Shown in pieces: positions 1 through 9,930 of a stretch of 64,000 nt of DNA. Both the position numbers and the translations under genes were made by a program. This DNA comes from Cedecea colo (GTDB lineage: Bacteria > Pseudomonadota > Gammaproteobacteria > Enterobacterales > Enterobacteriaceae): positions 1-64,000 of the forward strand of contig NZ_SOYS01000008.1 of NCBI RefSeq assembly GCF_011808225.1. Direction: 5' to 3'. Under the pieces are notes generated by a model. It was not told where the DNA came from, did not search any database, and saw only the letters and a list, made by a program, of their open reading frames with translations. Each line of letters starts with the position of its first letter. The stretch's first letter is position 1.

Positions 1-21
1 TCCTCCGTGAGGCTTAACCTT
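1..21 (+). rRNA. 23S ribosomal RNA, 3' end (partial)
   Basis: The first 21 bases end in GTGAGGCTTAACCTT, the conserved 3' terminus of enterobacterial 23S rRNA. The rest of the gene lies outside the window. About 104 bp of typical 23S-5S spacer follows. By synteny with kgtP this is the rrnG-type operon. Confidence 0.85.
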
Positions 22-125
22 ACAACACCGAAGGTGTTTTGGTGAGAGACGATAATTTAATTTTCAGCTGAATTCCGAGATTAAACATTGATGGTCATGA
101 GAATGACGGTTAATGAAACAGAATA

Positions 126-245
126 TGCCTGGCGGCAACAGCGCGGTGGTCCCACCTGATCCCATGCCGAACTCAGAAGTGAAACGCCGTAGCGCCGATG
201 GTAGTGTGGGGTCTCCCCATGCGAGAGTAGGGAACTGCCAGGCTC
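126..245 (+). rRNA. rrf: 5S ribosomal RNA
   Basis: A 120-nt gene begins TGCCTGGCGGC and closes with the complementary GCCAGGC, forming helix I. The internal blocks CCGAACTCAGAAGTGAAACG and GATGGTAGTGTGGGGTCTCC are the universal enterobacterial 5S core. It lies behind the 23S end with the normal spacer and ahead of an rrn terminator, so it is the last gene of the rRNA operon. No distal tRNA gene is visible. Confidence 0.96.
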
Positions 246-258
246 CAAATCAGTGACA

Positions 259-286
259 GGCCCTGCACGCAAGTGCAGGGCCTTTT
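259..286 (+). terminator. rRNA operon Rho-independent terminator
   Basis: A perfect 10-bp stem GGCCCTGCAC/GTGCAGGGCC with a GCAA loop is followed by TTTT, 13 bp past the 5S gene. It closes the rrn operon. Confidence 0.93.
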
Positions 287-563
287 GCTGTCTGCGATTT
301 ACGAAAAACTATCCTGCCAGCAGGCGGGGCGCCCCTTGTTTCCTTCCTGTCAAACTACGCTTAATCTCCCCATCCCTCATTGAACTTCATCGTACCGAAT
401 TTCGAATATCTGAAATCCCAGTTTGTTTCATCAAAATGCATAGCAAGCTCACAATTTCTAACCCTATCGATACAATTAATTCCGTTTTCAATAACATTTT
501 TAAGAAGGCTGTTTTACTGTATTCGGGACTTTTTGCTCTTTCAGGAAGACAGGAGATTAGAAA
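287..563. other. Intergenic region between the rrn terminator and kgtP
   Basis: About 280 bp without a convincing gene. The short frames here lack ribosome binding sites and family resemblance. The stretch is AT-rich toward its 3' side and must carry the kgtP promoter. I could not single out a reliable -35/-10 pair. The only clear signal is the Shine-Dalgarno sequence AGGAG just before kgtP. Confidence 0.5.
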
Positions 564-1868
564 ATGACAGAGGCAGCAACCACGCATGAAGAAAAAGCTG
601 CTCTTACCGGTTCGGATACCCGTCGGCGTATTTGGGCAATTGTAGGAGCATCATCGGGTAATCTCGTCGAATGGTTCGATTTTTACGTCTACTCGTTCTG
701 TTCGCTTTATTTTGCGCACATCTTTTTCCCTTCGGGGAATACAACCACTCAGCTTCTTCAGACCGCCGGCGTCTTTGCCGCCGGTTTTTTGATGCGCCCA
801 ATTGGCGGCTGGCTTTTTGGTTATATTGCGGATAAGCACGGACGGAAATCATCAATGCTGATTTCCGTTTGTATGATGTGCTTCGGTTCACTGGTTATTG
901 CCTGCCTGCCTGGCTACGAAGCCATTGGCACTTGGGCGCCCGGGCTTCTCTTGCTGGCGCGCTTGTTCCAGGGATTATCCGTTGGCGGTGAATACGGTAC
1001 GAGTGCGACCTATATGAGTGAAGTCGCCGTTGAAGGACGAAAAGGTTTTTATGCGTCATTTCAGTATGTGACGCTAATCGGAGGACAACTTTTGGCTTTA
1101 CTGGTCGTAGTTGTGCTGCAGCAGGTTTTAAGTGAGGGCGAGTTGCGTAGCTGGGGCTGGCGAATACCTTTCGCTATCGGTGCCGTGTTAGCTGTTGTTG
1201 CCCTGTATCTGCGCCGATCTCTGGATGAAACGTCGGATAAAGCAACTCGCGAGCATAAAGACGCAGGCACGCTTGGTGGGCTATGGAAGAATCGCCGCGC
1301 CTTTATGATGGTCCTCGGTTTTACCGCTGCTGGCTCGCTAAGCTTTTATACCTTCACAACCTACATGCAGAAATATCTGGTGAATACTGCGGGTATGCAT
1401 GCCAACGTGGCAAGCGGCATCATGACCTTTGCGCTGTTCATTTTTATGCTCATGCAGCCGCTCTTTGGCGCGCTTTCGGACAGAATTGGTCGCCGCACCT
1501 CAATGCTTTGTTTCGGGAGTCTTGCCGCAATTCTGACTGTACCTATCCTGACTGCCTTACAAAATATCAGCTCGCCCTACGCGGCGTTTGGCCTGGTCAT
1601 GCTGGCGATGCTAATCGTGAGTTTTTACACTTCGATAAGCGGGATCCTGAAAGCTGAGATGTTCCCGCCTGAGGTTCGCGCGCTGGGCGTCGGTCTTTCT
1701 TATGCTGTGGCCAATGCATTCTTCGGCGGCTCGGCAGAATACGTTGCGCTTTCGCTTAAATCTTTTGGGATCGAAACTGCATTTTTCTGGTACGTTTCAA
1801 CAATGGGCGCAGTGGCTTTCCTGGTATCGCTGATGCTGCATCGGAAAGGAAAAGGTATCAAACTTTAG
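564..1868 (+). CDS. kgtP: alpha-ketoglutarate:proton symporter KgtP
   Basis: A 434-residue inner-membrane transporter of the major facilitator superfamily (metabolite:H+ symporter branch). It imports 2-oxoglutarate with protons. The protein is near-identical to E. coli KgtP (432 aa) from the [20 protein letters not shown] start of TM1 onward. It shows the loop 2-3 signature DKHGRK and its second-half counterpart DRIGRR, and twelve hydrophobic segments. An AGGAG lies a few bases before the ATG. The position next to rrf matches E. coli. It converges on yfiM, and the two stop regions overlap by 4 bp. Confidence 0.97.
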   Translation: MTEAATTHEEKAALTGSDTRRRIWAIVGASSGNLVEWFDFYVYSFCSLYFAHIFFPSGNTTTQLLQTAGVFAAGFLMRPIGGWLFGYIADKHGRKSSMLISVCMMCFGSLVIACLPGYEAIGTWAPGLLLLARLFQGLSVGGEYGTSATYMSEVAVEGRKGFYASFQYVTLIGGQLLALLVVVVLQQVLSEGELRSWGWRIPFAIGAVLAVVALYLRRSLDETSDKATREHKDAGTLGGLWKNRRAFMMVLGFTAAGSLSFYTFTTYMQKYLVNTAGMHANVASGIMTFALFIFMLMQPLFGALSDRIGRRTSMLCFGSLAAILTVPILTALQNISSPYAAFGLVMLAMLIVSFYTSISGILKAEMFPPEVRALGVGLSYAVANAFFGGSAEYVALSLKSFGIETAFFWYVSTMGAVAFLVSLMLHRKGKGIKL

Positions 1869-2188
1869 TGCTCGGCTAGCTGCCAGAAAGCATAGCCGGT
1901 GGCCGCACCGGCTATATCCCAGGAAAGGTCTTTCCAGCTCCAGCCGCTTCCCGCCTCACGGCTATCCCACAGTTCTTTCGTGGCTCCCAGGCTGACGGAA
2001 AACAGGAACCCAAAGTTTGCGCTGCGTGAATTGCTCCAGTCCTGCCGCTGCCCATACTCATTGCCTGCTGCGGCAAGCATAGCCGACGCGATAAAATGTT
2101 GAGCTTTGTCCTGACCATGCCAGCGATCCTGAGCCATATGGCTGCAGCCGCTTAACAAAAATATTGCCGGTAAGATTATCCTTTGCAT
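1865..2188 (-). CDS. yfiM: YfiM family putative lipoprotein
   Basis: A 107-residue protein, the length of E. coli YfiM. The chosen ATG gives a short signal peptide ending in the lipobox LLSGC, with the lipidated Cys at residue 15, so it should be an envelope lipoprotein. Conserved blocks are [19 protein letters not shown] and [12 protein letters not shown], typical of the YfiM/DUF2279 family. A GTG four codons upstream is a possible but weaker start. Its function is not known. It lies downstream of the pssA terminator, so it probably has its own promoter. Confidence 0.88.
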   Translation of the reverse strand: MQRIILPAIFLLSGCSHMAQDRWHGQDKAQHFIASAMLAAAGNEYGQRQDWSNSRSANFGFLFSVSLGATKELWDSREAGSGWSWKDLSWDIAGAATGYAFWQLAEH

Positions 2189-2204
2189 ATTCACTCTCAC
2201 ACAT

Positions 2205-2227
2205 AAAAAAGCCCTGCGAAGCAGGGC
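2205..2227 (-). terminator. pssA Rho-independent terminator
   Basis: Read on the minus strand, GCCCTGC/GCAGGGC forms a 7-bp stem with a TTC loop followed by six T residues, 17 bp past the pssA stop. It separates pssA from yfiM. Confidence 0.9.
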
Positions 2228-2243
2228 CTTAATTATAGATGAA

Positions 2244-3599
2244 TCAGAGAATACGGCTTATCAGCCTGTCGATTCGAATACGGCGCAAGCGTCGAATCAG
2301 CTTACGGACTTTTACCGGATACTCGGCAATGCTTTGCAGATCGCGGTAGTGCTGTACTACCGTTGTGTGGGTACGGATCAGTTCCAGCTCGCGAAGGCGA
2401 AGCGGTGCCAGCTCTTGTTTCGGATCGTGGATCAAAAGTGCGTTTTCCAGATCTAAACGCCACGCTCGCGGGTTTAGATTATTTCCGGTAAGCAGCATCC
2501 ATTCGTCATCAACCCACATGCCTTTCAGATGATAGCTGTTATCTTCGTCCTTCCACAGGCGGACGATCAGTTGCCCGCTATTTACGTAATACTGCAGGCG
2601 GCTCAGGAAGCGACGCAGATTGATTTCGTATAAATAAGGCAGGGCCCCGATGATCTTAAACGGCTGATCTTCCGGGATATAAAAGTCATTAGCGGTTTTG
2701 TCGCCAACGATAATTTCTACCTGTTTGCCATCGCGCAGAAGCTGAATAATATTACGCACCAGCACCGCTGGCAGGTTGAAATATGGCGTACAGATAACCA
2801 GCTTTTGCTCTGTACACGGCATCAGATGGAAAATGGTTTTATTGAGCAAGCTGGATTTGCCAAGCCCGACCAGCGGCGTAACGGAAAGCTGCTCGTTGTC
2901 GGCATTGCCCTGGAAATGGAAAGTGGCGTCGCGTAGTTCCTGGCGGTACAGGCGAATTTCGTTTTTGATTTCCGGGCTCTTTGGACGATGCGGGACATCG
3001 AGACGATGCACGGCGCGGCCGTGAACCAGATACTGATTCACCCAGGCATACATCACATCTGCAAGCCGTGGGTTACCGACGATTTGATAACGATCGTAAC
3101 GATATTTGTCATGCTGATGAAGGTAAACGTCGTTCAGGCTGGCGCCGCTGTAGATGACGCAGTTATCAATGATAAAGCCTTTAAAATGTAATACGCCAAG
3201 CGCTTCACGAGTGTTAACGGGCACACCATACACAGGAATATCTACACCAGGATATTGCTCTGACATGCTGTGATACCAGTCAGCATTAGTATTAGTTGCG
3301 GCCACGCCGATACGGCCACGTTGCGCGCGGTGCCAGTCGACTAAAACCGTTATTTCAATTTCCGGACGTTTTTGCTTTGCTTCATAAAGCGCGGAAAGGA
3401 TACCGTTGCCGGCATCATCCTGCTCCAGGTACAGCGCGACAATACAAACGCGGTGCGTTGCGCTGGCAATTTTTTGCAGCAAGGTTTCGCGGAAATCCGC
3501 AGGGGAAAAAAGGGTCTTTACATCATCAACTGATTGAGAAAGCTTTGGCAATTGGGCAAGGTGTTGTTGATGTTTATTACGCTTAAATTTAGACAACAT
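2244..3599 (-). CDS. pssA: CDP-diacylglycerol-serine O-phosphatidyltransferase
   Basis: PssA transfers phosphatidyl from CDP-diacylglycerol to L-serine, giving phosphatidylserine and CMP, the committed step to phosphatidylethanolamine. It is a peripheral membrane enzyme of the phospholipase D superfamily. The 451-residue frame matches E. coli PssA end to end. The first HKD motif is H138-F-K140 followed by Asp145, and the second is near residue 355 in [11 protein letters not shown] followed by GNNLNPRAW. The C-terminus is very basic ([20 protein letters not shown]), consistent with membrane association. An adjacent ATG one codon upstream could also be used; the second was chosen to match the family. 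Confidence 0.97.
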   Translation of the reverse strand: MLSKFKRNKHQQHLAQLPKLSQSVDDVKTLFSPADFRETLLQKIASATHRVCIVALYLEQDDAGNGILSALYEAKQKRPEIEITVLVDWHRAQRGRIGVAATNTNADWYHSMSEQYPGVDIPVYGVPVNTREALGVLHFKGFIIDNCVIYSGASLNDVYLHQHDKYRYDRYQIVGNPRLADVMYAWVNQYLVHGRAVHRLDVPHRPKSPEIKNEIRLYRQELRDATFHFQGNADNEQLSVTPLVGLGKSSLLNKTIFHLMPCTEQKLVICTPYFNLPAVLVRNIIQLLRDGKQVEIIVGDKTANDFYIPEDQPFKIIGALPYLYEINLRRFLSRLQYYVNSGQLIVRLWKDEDNSYHLKGMWVDDEWMLLTGNNLNPRAWRLDLENALLIHDPKQELAPLRLRELELIRTHTTVVQHYRDLQSIAEYPVKVRKLIRRLRRIRIDRLISRIL

Positions 3600-3712
3600 C
3601 ACAGTGCATATCTTCTCTATTCATTGGATGGCCTCTGCAAAATCCAGACGTCAGAACTTGCTGATAATACCACTACTGCTTCGCAAAGTGAGTAAGTTTT
3701 CCAGTGCCTTAC

Positions 3713-6373
3713 TCACAAGCCCGCGCTTTTCACCAGAGGCAAAGTCAGGCTAACGATACCATCTTCAAGCTGTATGTCGACTTCAAAGCCCAGTTTTCTG
3801 GCAAGCGTAACCATGCCCCGATTATTCGGCATAGTGATGCCGTTTAGCCTTTGCAGGCCGTGATCGCGCGTATAGGCAATCAGCTTTTCCATTAATCGAC
3901 GGCCCAGCCCCAGGCCTTTTAAATCAGACCGCACCAGCACGGCAAACTCGGCGTCAATATTATCGGGGTCTGAAATGGCTCGCGTTACACCGAGAATTTC
4001 ATCCCGGTTGTCCTGCCGTCGCACCGCAACAAAGGCCATTTCCCGATCGTAGTCGATCTGGGTCATATTGGCTAAATCTTCGTGGGTAAATTCGTTTATC
4101 TCGCTGAAATATCGATAATAAAGATCTTCTTTGGTTACCTGAGCTATAAACTGCTGAAGCTCAGGTTCATCTTCAGGAAGGATCGGACGGAACAGACAGC
4201 TCTTGCCATCCTTGAGAACAACTTTTTCTTCCAGTTGGTGCGGATAAGGGCGTACAGCAAGTCGTGCGTCAGGATCGCCTTCGAAAGGTGCGAGTTGCAA
4301 CGTAACATCCAGTAAAGTGAACTCATTTCCTGAAGCCAGCAGAGGGTGAATATCCAGCCGATGGATCTCCGGGCAATCCACGATCAGGTCAGAAACCTGC
4401 ACCAGTACCTGACTGATGCCGGCGATATCAAGCGGGCGCAGGGCGCTGCGGCCGCGGATCTTGCCGCTTTTTATCGCCTGAATAACCAGGTAGCGGGCGA
4501 GGTTCATATTGAGCGGAGGCAGAGCGACGACGGCCTGCTGGTCTGGCCGCCACTCAATGCCGCCCTCACCGAGCATAATCAGCGGACCGAATACCGGATC
4601 CTGTTCCACCACCACGCGTAGTTCCTGAGCTCCTGCGCGGTTTGCCATGCTTTGCACTAATAAGCCGTGTATACGCGCCTGCGGCCAGGTCATTTTCACA
4701 CGATCGATGATGGCGTTTGCAGCCTGCTGTACCTCGCTGGCGGTGCGTAAATAAAGCATAACGCCCTGGACTTCCGATTTGTGCGGGATATCCGGCGAGC
4801 GTAATTTTAACGCCACCGGGTAACCAATTTGCTCAGCGATATGCACCGCTTCGGCACTGTCGCCAGCAATCCAGGTCGGCAGCGTATTCAGGCCATACGC
4901 CTGTAAAATTGGCTGCACTTCGTGAGTATCAAGTGACGTCGCTCCTTCCTGTACGGCTTGTTGAATAAGTCGATGTGCATCGCTGGCGTTGGCCGCAAGG
5001 TTGGCTGGCAGGGCAGGGGTTTCGCGCAGCTGCTTCTGGTTTCTGCGGTATTCAACCATATGCATGAACGCCGTAACCGTGCCTTCAGGGGTGCGATAAG
5101 TAGGTATGCCCGCATCGCTGAAAAGCCGCCGTGCTTCCTGGGAAGAAAATTCGCCGCACCAGTTGGTTATTATTGTGACGTATTTCCCCCGCGGATGGCG
5201 GCGCAGTAATTCAATTAACTTAGCCGCGCTTTCTGTTCCGGGAGCCGCAGCGCTGGGAGCGTGAATAATCATTAATGCATCAAGGTTCTGGCTATCGAGC
5301 AGCGCTTCAGCAGCGTGCAGATAGCGATCGGGCGTTGCATCGTCACGTAAATCCAGAGGATTGCCGCTTTCGACGCTAACGGGTAAGACACTTTGCAACT
5401 TCGCCAGCGTTTCTTCATTTAATGAAGCCAGTTTGCCATTACGACGCCATAACTCATCCAACGCGAGAGCAGCAGGAGCCGCTCCGTTACTGATAATCAT
5501 TAATCTCTCGCCGCGAAGCGGGCGCATATGGCTCAGGGTTTCTACTGCGGAAAACAGTTCATGCGTATCCTGCACGCGCAGCAGGCCGGCGCGTTGAATC
5601 GCCGCATCCCAGGCTGAATCCAGACCGGGATGCGTTTTCAGCAAAGCCTGCGCTTTGGCGCTACGGCCGCTTTTAATCACCAGAACAGGTTTATTGCGTG
5701 AAGCGCTTCGCGCGGCTGAAACAAAACGACGCGCATCGCTGAGGTGTTCGAGGTAAAGCAAAATCGCACTGGTTTTGGTATCGCGCGCCAGATAGTCGAG
5801 CAATTCATCCACGTCGATATCCAGACTATCACCAAGCGCGATAAACCAGGAGAAGCCCATTTCGCGCTGCTGCGCCCAGTCCAGAATGGTGTTAGACACG
5901 GCTGCGGATTGGGAAATGAACGCCAGTTTGCCTTTCAGAATGGGAACCGGGGAAAAACTGGCGTTCAGACCTTGCCACGGCGCAAGCAAGCCCAGGCTGT
6001 TTGGACCAAGTAATCGTATCTGCCAGCGGTTCGCACAGGCTAATAGCTCAGGCAGTTGTTCCGGCGAAGCAGAGAGAATAATGCACGCCTTACAGCCCTT
6101 TTCGCCGAGAGCCTGCAGTAGCCCAAGGTTGCGTTTTGAATGCGTACAAATTACGGCGAGATCGGGTGGGAAAGGCAGGCTGGGAATATCAGGCCAGGCA
6201 AGGACGCCGCAAACGGCCTGATAGCCCGGCGTAACCGGCATAACGGGACCATTAAATCCCCCGGCCAGCAGGTTACGCATCATCAAAAAACCGGCGCGAT
6301 CGGTTTTCGCTGAGGCCCCAATAACGGCGATCGATTTGGGGCGCAGCAGCGCCTCCAGCCCACGTTGACTCAT
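3713..6373 (-). CDS. patZ: Peptidyl-lysine N-acetyltransferase PatZ (Pat/YfiQ)
   Basis: An 886-residue protein acetyltransferase of the same length as E. coli PatZ. It acetylates lysines of enzymes such as acetyl-CoA synthetase using acetyl-CoA. The first ~700 residues resemble NDP-forming acyl-CoA synthetases: an N-terminal CoA-binding domain (SIAVIGASAKTDRAG), a ligase-CoA domain and an ATP-grasp-like region. The C-terminal ~160 residues form a GNAT domain with motif A RSDLKGLGLGRRLM. It lies 32 bp downstream of tapT in the same direction and is probably cotranscribed with it. pssA follows after about 110 bp. Confidence 0.96.
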   Translation of the reverse strand: MSQRGLEALLRPKSIAVIGASAKTDRAGFLMMRNLLAGGFNGPVMPVTPGYQAVCGVLAWPDIPSLPFPPDLAVICTHSKRNLGLLQALGEKGCKACIILSASPEQLPELLACANRWQIRLLGPNSLGLLAPWQGLNASFSPVPILKGKLAFISQSAAVSNTILDWAQQREMGFSWFIALGDSLDIDVDELLDYLARDTKTSAILLYLEHLSDARRFVSAARSASRNKPVLVIKSGRSAKAQALLKTHPGLDSAWDAAIQRAGLLRVQDTHELFSAVETLSHMRPLRGERLMIISNGAAPAALALDELWRRNGKLASLNEETLAKLQSVLPVSVESGNPLDLRDDATPDRYLHAAEALLDSQNLDALMIIHAPSAAAPGTESAAKLIELLRRHPRGKYVTIITNWCGEFSSQEARRLFSDAGIPTYRTPEGTVTAFMHMVEYRRNQKQLRETPALPANLAANASDAHRLIQQAVQEGATSLDTHEVQPILQAYGLNTLPTWIAGDSAEAVHIAEQIGYPVALKLRSPDIPHKSEVQGVMLYLRTASEVQQAANAIIDRVKMTWPQARIHGLLVQSMANRAGAQELRVVVEQDPVFGPLIMLGEGGIEWRPDQQAVVALPPLNMNLARYLVIQAIKSGKIRGRSALRPLDIAGISQVLVQVSDLIVDCPEIHRLDIHPLLASGNEFTLLDVTLQLAPFEGDPDARLAVRPYPHQLEEKVVLKDGKSCLFRPILPEDEPELQQFIAQVTKEDLYYRYFSEINEFTHEDLANMTQIDYDREMAFVAVRRQDNRDEILGVTRAISDPDNIDAEFAVLVRSDLKGLGLGRRLMEKLIAYTRDHGLQRLNGITMPNNRGMVTLARKLGFEVDIQLEDGIVSLTLPLVKSAGL

Positions 6374-6405
6374 TGCTCTCTCCCCTGAGACATATCTACG
6401 TGAGT

Positions 6406-7107
6406 TTAAACGCTTTCTGGCTCCGCTGCTGTGACGCTAGCCTGATGATGGGGTTTACCTGCCAGGTAACGCTCGCGGAATAAGGTGAAATGGCCCGTCA
6501 GGCCAAAAGCGGCCTGGTTATCTCCGGCCTGCTCAAGAAGCGCCGCCGCAACTTCTGCGGTGCAGTATTGCCCGTCCACGCTGGCAACGCGCAGCCGGTA
6601 AGCCGATGCGATACTCAAATCTACGGAGATAACGGGTAATGCATCAAGCCAGGGGCTTTTACGGAACATTTTGCGTGCTTCGGTCCAGGTTCCGTCCAGC
6701 ATGATAAACAGCGGCGGCTTGCCGGAAAGCGGTGGCGTTGTCAGCACCGTTCTGTCTTTATCGGCATATGAGGCGGGGAAAACGACCATCGGCTGGTAGC
6801 CGGGATCGGCGACCAGATCGAGCAGCGCCCGCGGGGGATGGGTACGCGACCATTGAAACGCAGCCGTATCAGGAAGAATATCGGCGATCAGGCGGCCGGT
6901 ATTGCTTGGCTTCATTGGCTCCGTATCGAACATTACCAGACAAAATCGGCTCCGCGCAGGCTGCGGTTGCAGCGTATCGCACAGGCAAAGCTTCAGCGGC
7001 AAAAGGCAACGCTGGCAACGGCGTATACGGTTACCACGGGCAAGAAACGGGCGGGTAGCGCGCGCCAGACGTTCAGCGCGAAGACGAAGAACAGCGTTTT
7101 CAGTCAT
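6406..7107 (-). CDS. tapT: tRNA-uridine aminocarboxypropyltransferase TapT (DTW domain, YfiP)
   Basis: A 233-residue DTW-domain protein close to E. coli TapT (232 aa), which installs the 3-amino-3-carboxypropyl group on uridine 47 of tRNAs (acp3U47) using S-adenosylmethionine. The N-terminal cysteine cluster CQRCLLPLKLCLC suggests a zinc site. The family signature appears as MLDGTWTEARKM near residue 145, and PSNTGRLIAD is also conserved. It heads a short tapT-patZ unit. Confidence 0.94.
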   Translation of the reverse strand: MTENAVLRLRAERLARATRPFLARGNRIRRCQRCLLPLKLCLCDTLQPQPARSRFCLVMFDTEPMKPSNTGRLIADILPDTAAFQWSRTHPPRALLDLVADPGYQPMVVFPASYADKDRTVLTTPPLSGKPPLFIMLDGTWTEARKMFRKSPWLDALPVISVDLSIASAYRLRVASVDGQYCTAEVAAALLEQAGDNQAAFGLTGHFTLFRERYLAGKPHHQASVTAAEPESV

Positions 7108-7182
7108 CAGGATACGTAAGTAAAAACGCCATTCTAACGTAGATAGTCAAGGGGAGCACAACATTCGCGCCCGCTTTAATGG

Positions 7183-7602
7183 TCAGATATTTTCGTTCAG
7201 CCAGCCGTCGAACGGCGCCTTCGGCATGGCTCCGTTTAACATATCCACCATCTCACCTTGCTTAAAGATCATAATGGTCGGAATGCTGCGAATACGGAAA
7301 CGCGCGCTCAGGGCCGGTTCTGCTTCAGTATTGACCTTAACAAAGCGAACCTTGCCGCTACGTTCTTCGGCTACGTCTTCAAAAATAGGGGCGAAGTTAA
7401 CGCACGGGCCGCACCAGGGCGCCCAGAAATCAACGACGACCGGCAGATCGTCTTTCAGCAGCCGATCCAGCGTTTCGCTGGTTGCGTTAATGACCTCGCC
7501 ATCGAAGAGTTCGTGGCCGCAGCGTCCACATTTTGCAACGTCGTCAATACGGTCGTCAGGAATGCGATTAATAGCCTGGCAGGCGGCACAAACGGTATTC
7601 AT
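7183..7602 (-). CDS. trxC: Thioredoxin 2 TrxC
   Basis: A 139-residue cytosolic disulfide reductase. The N-terminal zinc ribbon has Cys5, Cys8, Cys25 and Cys28 (CAAC...CGRC), the feature separating thioredoxin 2 from TrxA. The thioredoxin fold follows with active site W63-C-G-P-C67, and the cis-proline segment is [10 protein letters not shown]. In E. coli the gene is OxyR-induced; I searched the upstream region and found no convincing full OxyR site. It is monocistronic between tapT and the divergent yfiF. Confidence 0.97.
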   Translation of the reverse strand: MNTVCAACQAINRIPDDRIDDVAKCGRCGHELFDGEVINATSETLDRLLKDDLPVVVDFWAPWCGPCVNFAPIFEDVAEERSGKVRFVKVNTEAEPALSARFRIRSIPTIMIFKQGEMVDMLNGAMPKAPFDGWLNENI

Positions 7603-7813
7603 AACTAACCTCTAAAGGTGTGATGTCAGGAGATCGGCGTAAATAACCGATAATGTTTCTAATATGTTAAAGAGTATCGGGGATTAATCCGGTGTCAACA
7701 AAGCGATTTATTCGATGGTTACAATAGTTATTAGCTTTTGAGCAAAGTTAATGGCTAAGCGGTGCCACATCGGGTAATCTGCGCGCCACGCGCTCAGCCA
7801 GGTGGAGAGAAGA

Positions 7814-8875
7814 ATGAACGACGAATTTAAAAGCAAAAGCGGCAAGGTCAAAGTGATGTATGTCCGCAGTGACGATGACAGCGAAAAGCGCAGCCAAAAC
7901 CCGCGTACTGGTAAAGGTGGTGGGCGTGCGTCAGCTCCGTCACGTGGTGAGGGCGGACGTCGCCCACGTCGCGATGATAAGCCTGGCGCCGGGCGCGAAT
8001 GGGGTCGTAGTGTCGATCGTGAAGATCGCGGTGATTCACCATGGCGTACGGTTTCCCGTGCCCCACGTGTTGAAGAATCAACAACGCCGGATCAGGACGG
8101 CAGCAGCGTTAAGAGCTTTGTCGACCCGGAAGTTATCCGCCGTCAGCGCGCAGAAGAAACCCGCGTTTACGGTGAAAATGCTTGCCAGGCGCTGTTCCAG
8201 AGCCGTCCGGACTGTATCGTACGCGCCTGGTTCATCCAGAGCGTCACGCCGCGTTTCAAAGAAGCGCTGCGCTGGATGGCCGCCAACCGCAAAGCCTACC
8301 ATGTCGTAGACGATGCGGAGCTGGCTAAAGCATCCGGTACCGAGCACCACGGCGGTGTTTGCTTCCTGATCAAAAAACGCAGCGGAATTAGCGTGCAGAG
8401 CTGGCTATCTAAAGCAGGCGAGGACGATTGTGTTCTGGCGCTGGAAGACATCGGCAACCCGCATAACCTCGGCGGCATTATGCGTAGCTGTGCGCATTTC
8501 GGCGTGAAAGGCCTGCTGGTGCAGGATGCTTCGCTGCTGGAATCCGGTGCTGCGGTGCGTACGGCAGAAGGTGGGGCGGAGCACGTTCAGGCTATCAGCG
8601 GTGATACCTTTACTGAAGGTCTGGAGCAATTCCGCAAAGCGGGATATGCCATTGTCACCACTTCCAGTCATCAAGGAACGCCGCTGTTTAAAGCTGAGCT
8701 ACCGAAGAAAATGGTGCTGGTGCTGGGCCAGGAACGCGAAGGCGTAACGGAAGCCACCTTTGAAAATGCCGATATGAGTATTGCTATCGACGGAACCGGC
8801 AACGTAGAAAGCCTGAACGTTTCTGTGGCAACCGGCGTGTTGCTCGCCGAATGGTGGCGTCAGAATAAAGCGTAA
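7814..8875 (+). CDS. yfiF: TrmH-family (SpoU) RNA methyltransferase-like protein YfiF
   Basis: A 353-residue protein of the SPOUT/TrmH superfamily, homologous to E. coli YfiF (345 aa). Residues ~1-100 are a basic, low-complexity tail rich in Arg, Gly and Ser. Next comes an L30e-like substrate-binding domain ([17 protein letters not shown]) and a C-terminal SpoU methylase domain with [26 protein letters not shown] and [12 protein letters not shown]. The modified RNA is not established. The ATG has GGAGA at a good distance; an in-frame GTG four codons earlier overlaps that site and was not chosen. Confidence 0.93.
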   Translation: MNDEFKSKSGKVKVMYVRSDDDSEKRSQNPRTGKGGGRASAPSRGEGGRRPRRDDKPGAGREWGRSVDREDRGDSPWRTVSRAPRVEESTTPDQDGSSVKSFVDPEVIRRQRAEETRVYGENACQALFQSRPDCIVRAWFIQSVTPRFKEALRWMAANRKAYHVVDDAELAKASGTEHHGGVCFLIKKRSGISVQSWLSKAGEDDCVLALEDIGNPHNLGGIMRSCAHFGVKGLLVQDASLLESGAAVRTAEGGAEHVQAISGDTFTEGLEQFRKAGYAIVTTSSHQGTPLFKAELPKKMVLVLGQEREGVTEATFENADMSIAIDGTGNVESLNVSVATGVLLAEWWRQNKA

Positions 8876-8885
8876 TCGGGCTTAG

Positions 8886-8975
8886 CTTGCTGACAAAGAA
8901 GGAAAAAGCGTGGTTGTTCCTTCTTTGTGTTTATCAGCCGAAAATCAATGAATTGATTTTCCTTATTTTTTATTC
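8886..8975. repeat. Dispersed hairpin element, copy A
   Basis: Two adjacent hairpins start 11 bp after the yfiF stop. Hairpin 1 (8889-8938) pairs GCTGA with TCAGC outside and ACAAAGAAGGAA with TTCCTTCTTTGT inside, closing on a GCGTGG loop. Hairpin 2 (8940-8961) is a perfect 10-bp palindrome GAAAATCAAT/ATTGATTTTC. The same two-part design recurs at 53363-53447, and hairpin 1 alone at 32830-32873. I do not recognise the family (it is not ERIC). It may also act as a transcription end signal for yfiF. Confidence 0.75.
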
Positions 8976-9023
8976 GACGGTATAGGTTCAACCTGTGTTG
9001 GTTGAAAGTTTGTCATCAGGCTC

Positions 9024-9050
9024 AGCCAGCTTAATAAAGCTGGCTTTTTT
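9024..9050 (+). terminator. yfiF downstream Rho-independent terminator
   Basis: A perfect 9-bp stem AGCCAGCTT/AAGCTGGCT with loop AATA is followed by a run of T, ending 4 bp before the convergent ung stop. Polarity fits transcription from yfiF. Confidence 0.88.
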
Positions 9051-9054
9051 ATGC

Positions 9055-9738
9055 TTACCGATCCGGAAGCTTCGGCGACCAGTCTATCGGCGTGAGACCA
9101 CGTTCAATGAGATATTCATTGGCTTTAGCAAAATGCCCGCAGCCGAGGAACCCGCGGTGAGCGGAAAGCGGCGAAGGATGCGGCGCCTGCAAAACATAAT
9201 GGCGTTTGCGATCGATAATGCTGCCTTTCTTCTGCGCGTGGGATCCCCACAAAAGAAACACAACTCCTTCAAGGTGCTGATTAATCAGCTCAATCACCTT
9301 ATCAGTGAACGTTTCCCACCCCAGACGTGCATGCGAGTGCGCCTTGCCGGCCTCAACGGTTAACACCGTGTTAAGCAGCATCACGCCCTGGCGTGCCCAG
9401 CTTTCCAGATATCCATGATCGGGCCGCACAAAATCCGGGAAATTATTTTGCAGCTCTTTGTATATATTGCTGAGCGACGGAGGAACAGCAACGCCGGGAA
9501 GCACGGAGAAAGCCAGACCGTGTGCCTGGCCCGGGCCGTGGTAGGGGTCTTGTCCAAGGATCACCACTTTTACATCGCCAAGCTCCGTAAAGCGAAAGGC
9601 ATTGAACACATCTTTTTGCGGCGGATAGACGGTGACGCCTGCCGCACGTTCATCGGCCACGGTGTTAAGCGTGTTAACGAAATAGGGTTGCTGCTTTTCT
9701 TCGGCCAGCACGTCGTGCCATGTAAGTGAGGTGGTCAT
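9055..9738 (-). CDS. ung: Uracil-DNA glycosylase (family 1)
   Basis: A 227-residue base-excision repair enzyme that removes uracil from DNA. Family-1 motifs are all present: the water-activating loop [18 protein letters not shown] with the catalytic Asp, [12 protein letters not shown], and the DNA-intercalation loop [11 protein letters not shown]. The chosen ATG ([20 protein letters not shown]) follows a GGAGAG Shine-Dalgarno. The frame stays open further upstream, but the family starts here. It is monocistronic and convergent with yfiF. Confidence 0.97.
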   Translation of the reverse strand: MTTSLTWHDVLAEEKQQPYFVNTLNTVADERAAGVTVYPPQKDVFNAFRFTELGDVKVVILGQDPYHGPGQAHGLAFSVLPGVAVPPSLSNIYKELQNNFPDFVRPDHGYLESWARQGVMLLNTVLTVEAGKAHSHARLGWETFTDKVIELINQHLEGVVFLLWGSHAQKKGSIIDRKRHYVLQAPHPSPLSAHRGFLGCGHFAKANEYLIERGLTPIDWSPKLPDR

Positions 9739-9877
9739 GTCGCTCTCCTGCGCATCGTTATACTGATAGCTTAACCGCTTCTTTCTTCTTAGCAAAATTC
9801 ACAGCGCCCCGCTGGGCGAGTAGCACAACAAAATTTGAAACTTTACAAAATTTTTAATCCCACGCGTTGTGGCTAAG

Positions 9878-9891
9878 TTGATGTAAAACAA
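9878..9891 (+). promoter_or_regulatory. FNR-like box II (upstream) of grcA
   Basis: TTGAT-GTAA-AACAA matches the FNR consensus TTGAT-N4-ATCAA at nine of ten positions. Its centre lies exactly 53 bp upstream of the second box. This is the spacing known from E. coli yfiD, where a second FNR site near -93.5 modulates expression. Confidence 0.7.
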
Positions 9892-9930
9892 ATAAATGCA
9901 AATATAACCATGTTTACTATATGGATTTTA

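Noticed and set aside
253..567. 104-codon frame starting in the rrn terminator and running into kgtP
   Set aside because: It begins next to the terminator hairpin, lacks a ribosome binding site and resembles no family.
7725..7755. OxyR-like motif in the trxC-yfiF spacer
   Set aside because: One half matches ATAGNTNNNANCTAT well, but the second half is off by two bases in spacing and it lies nearer yfiF than trxC.
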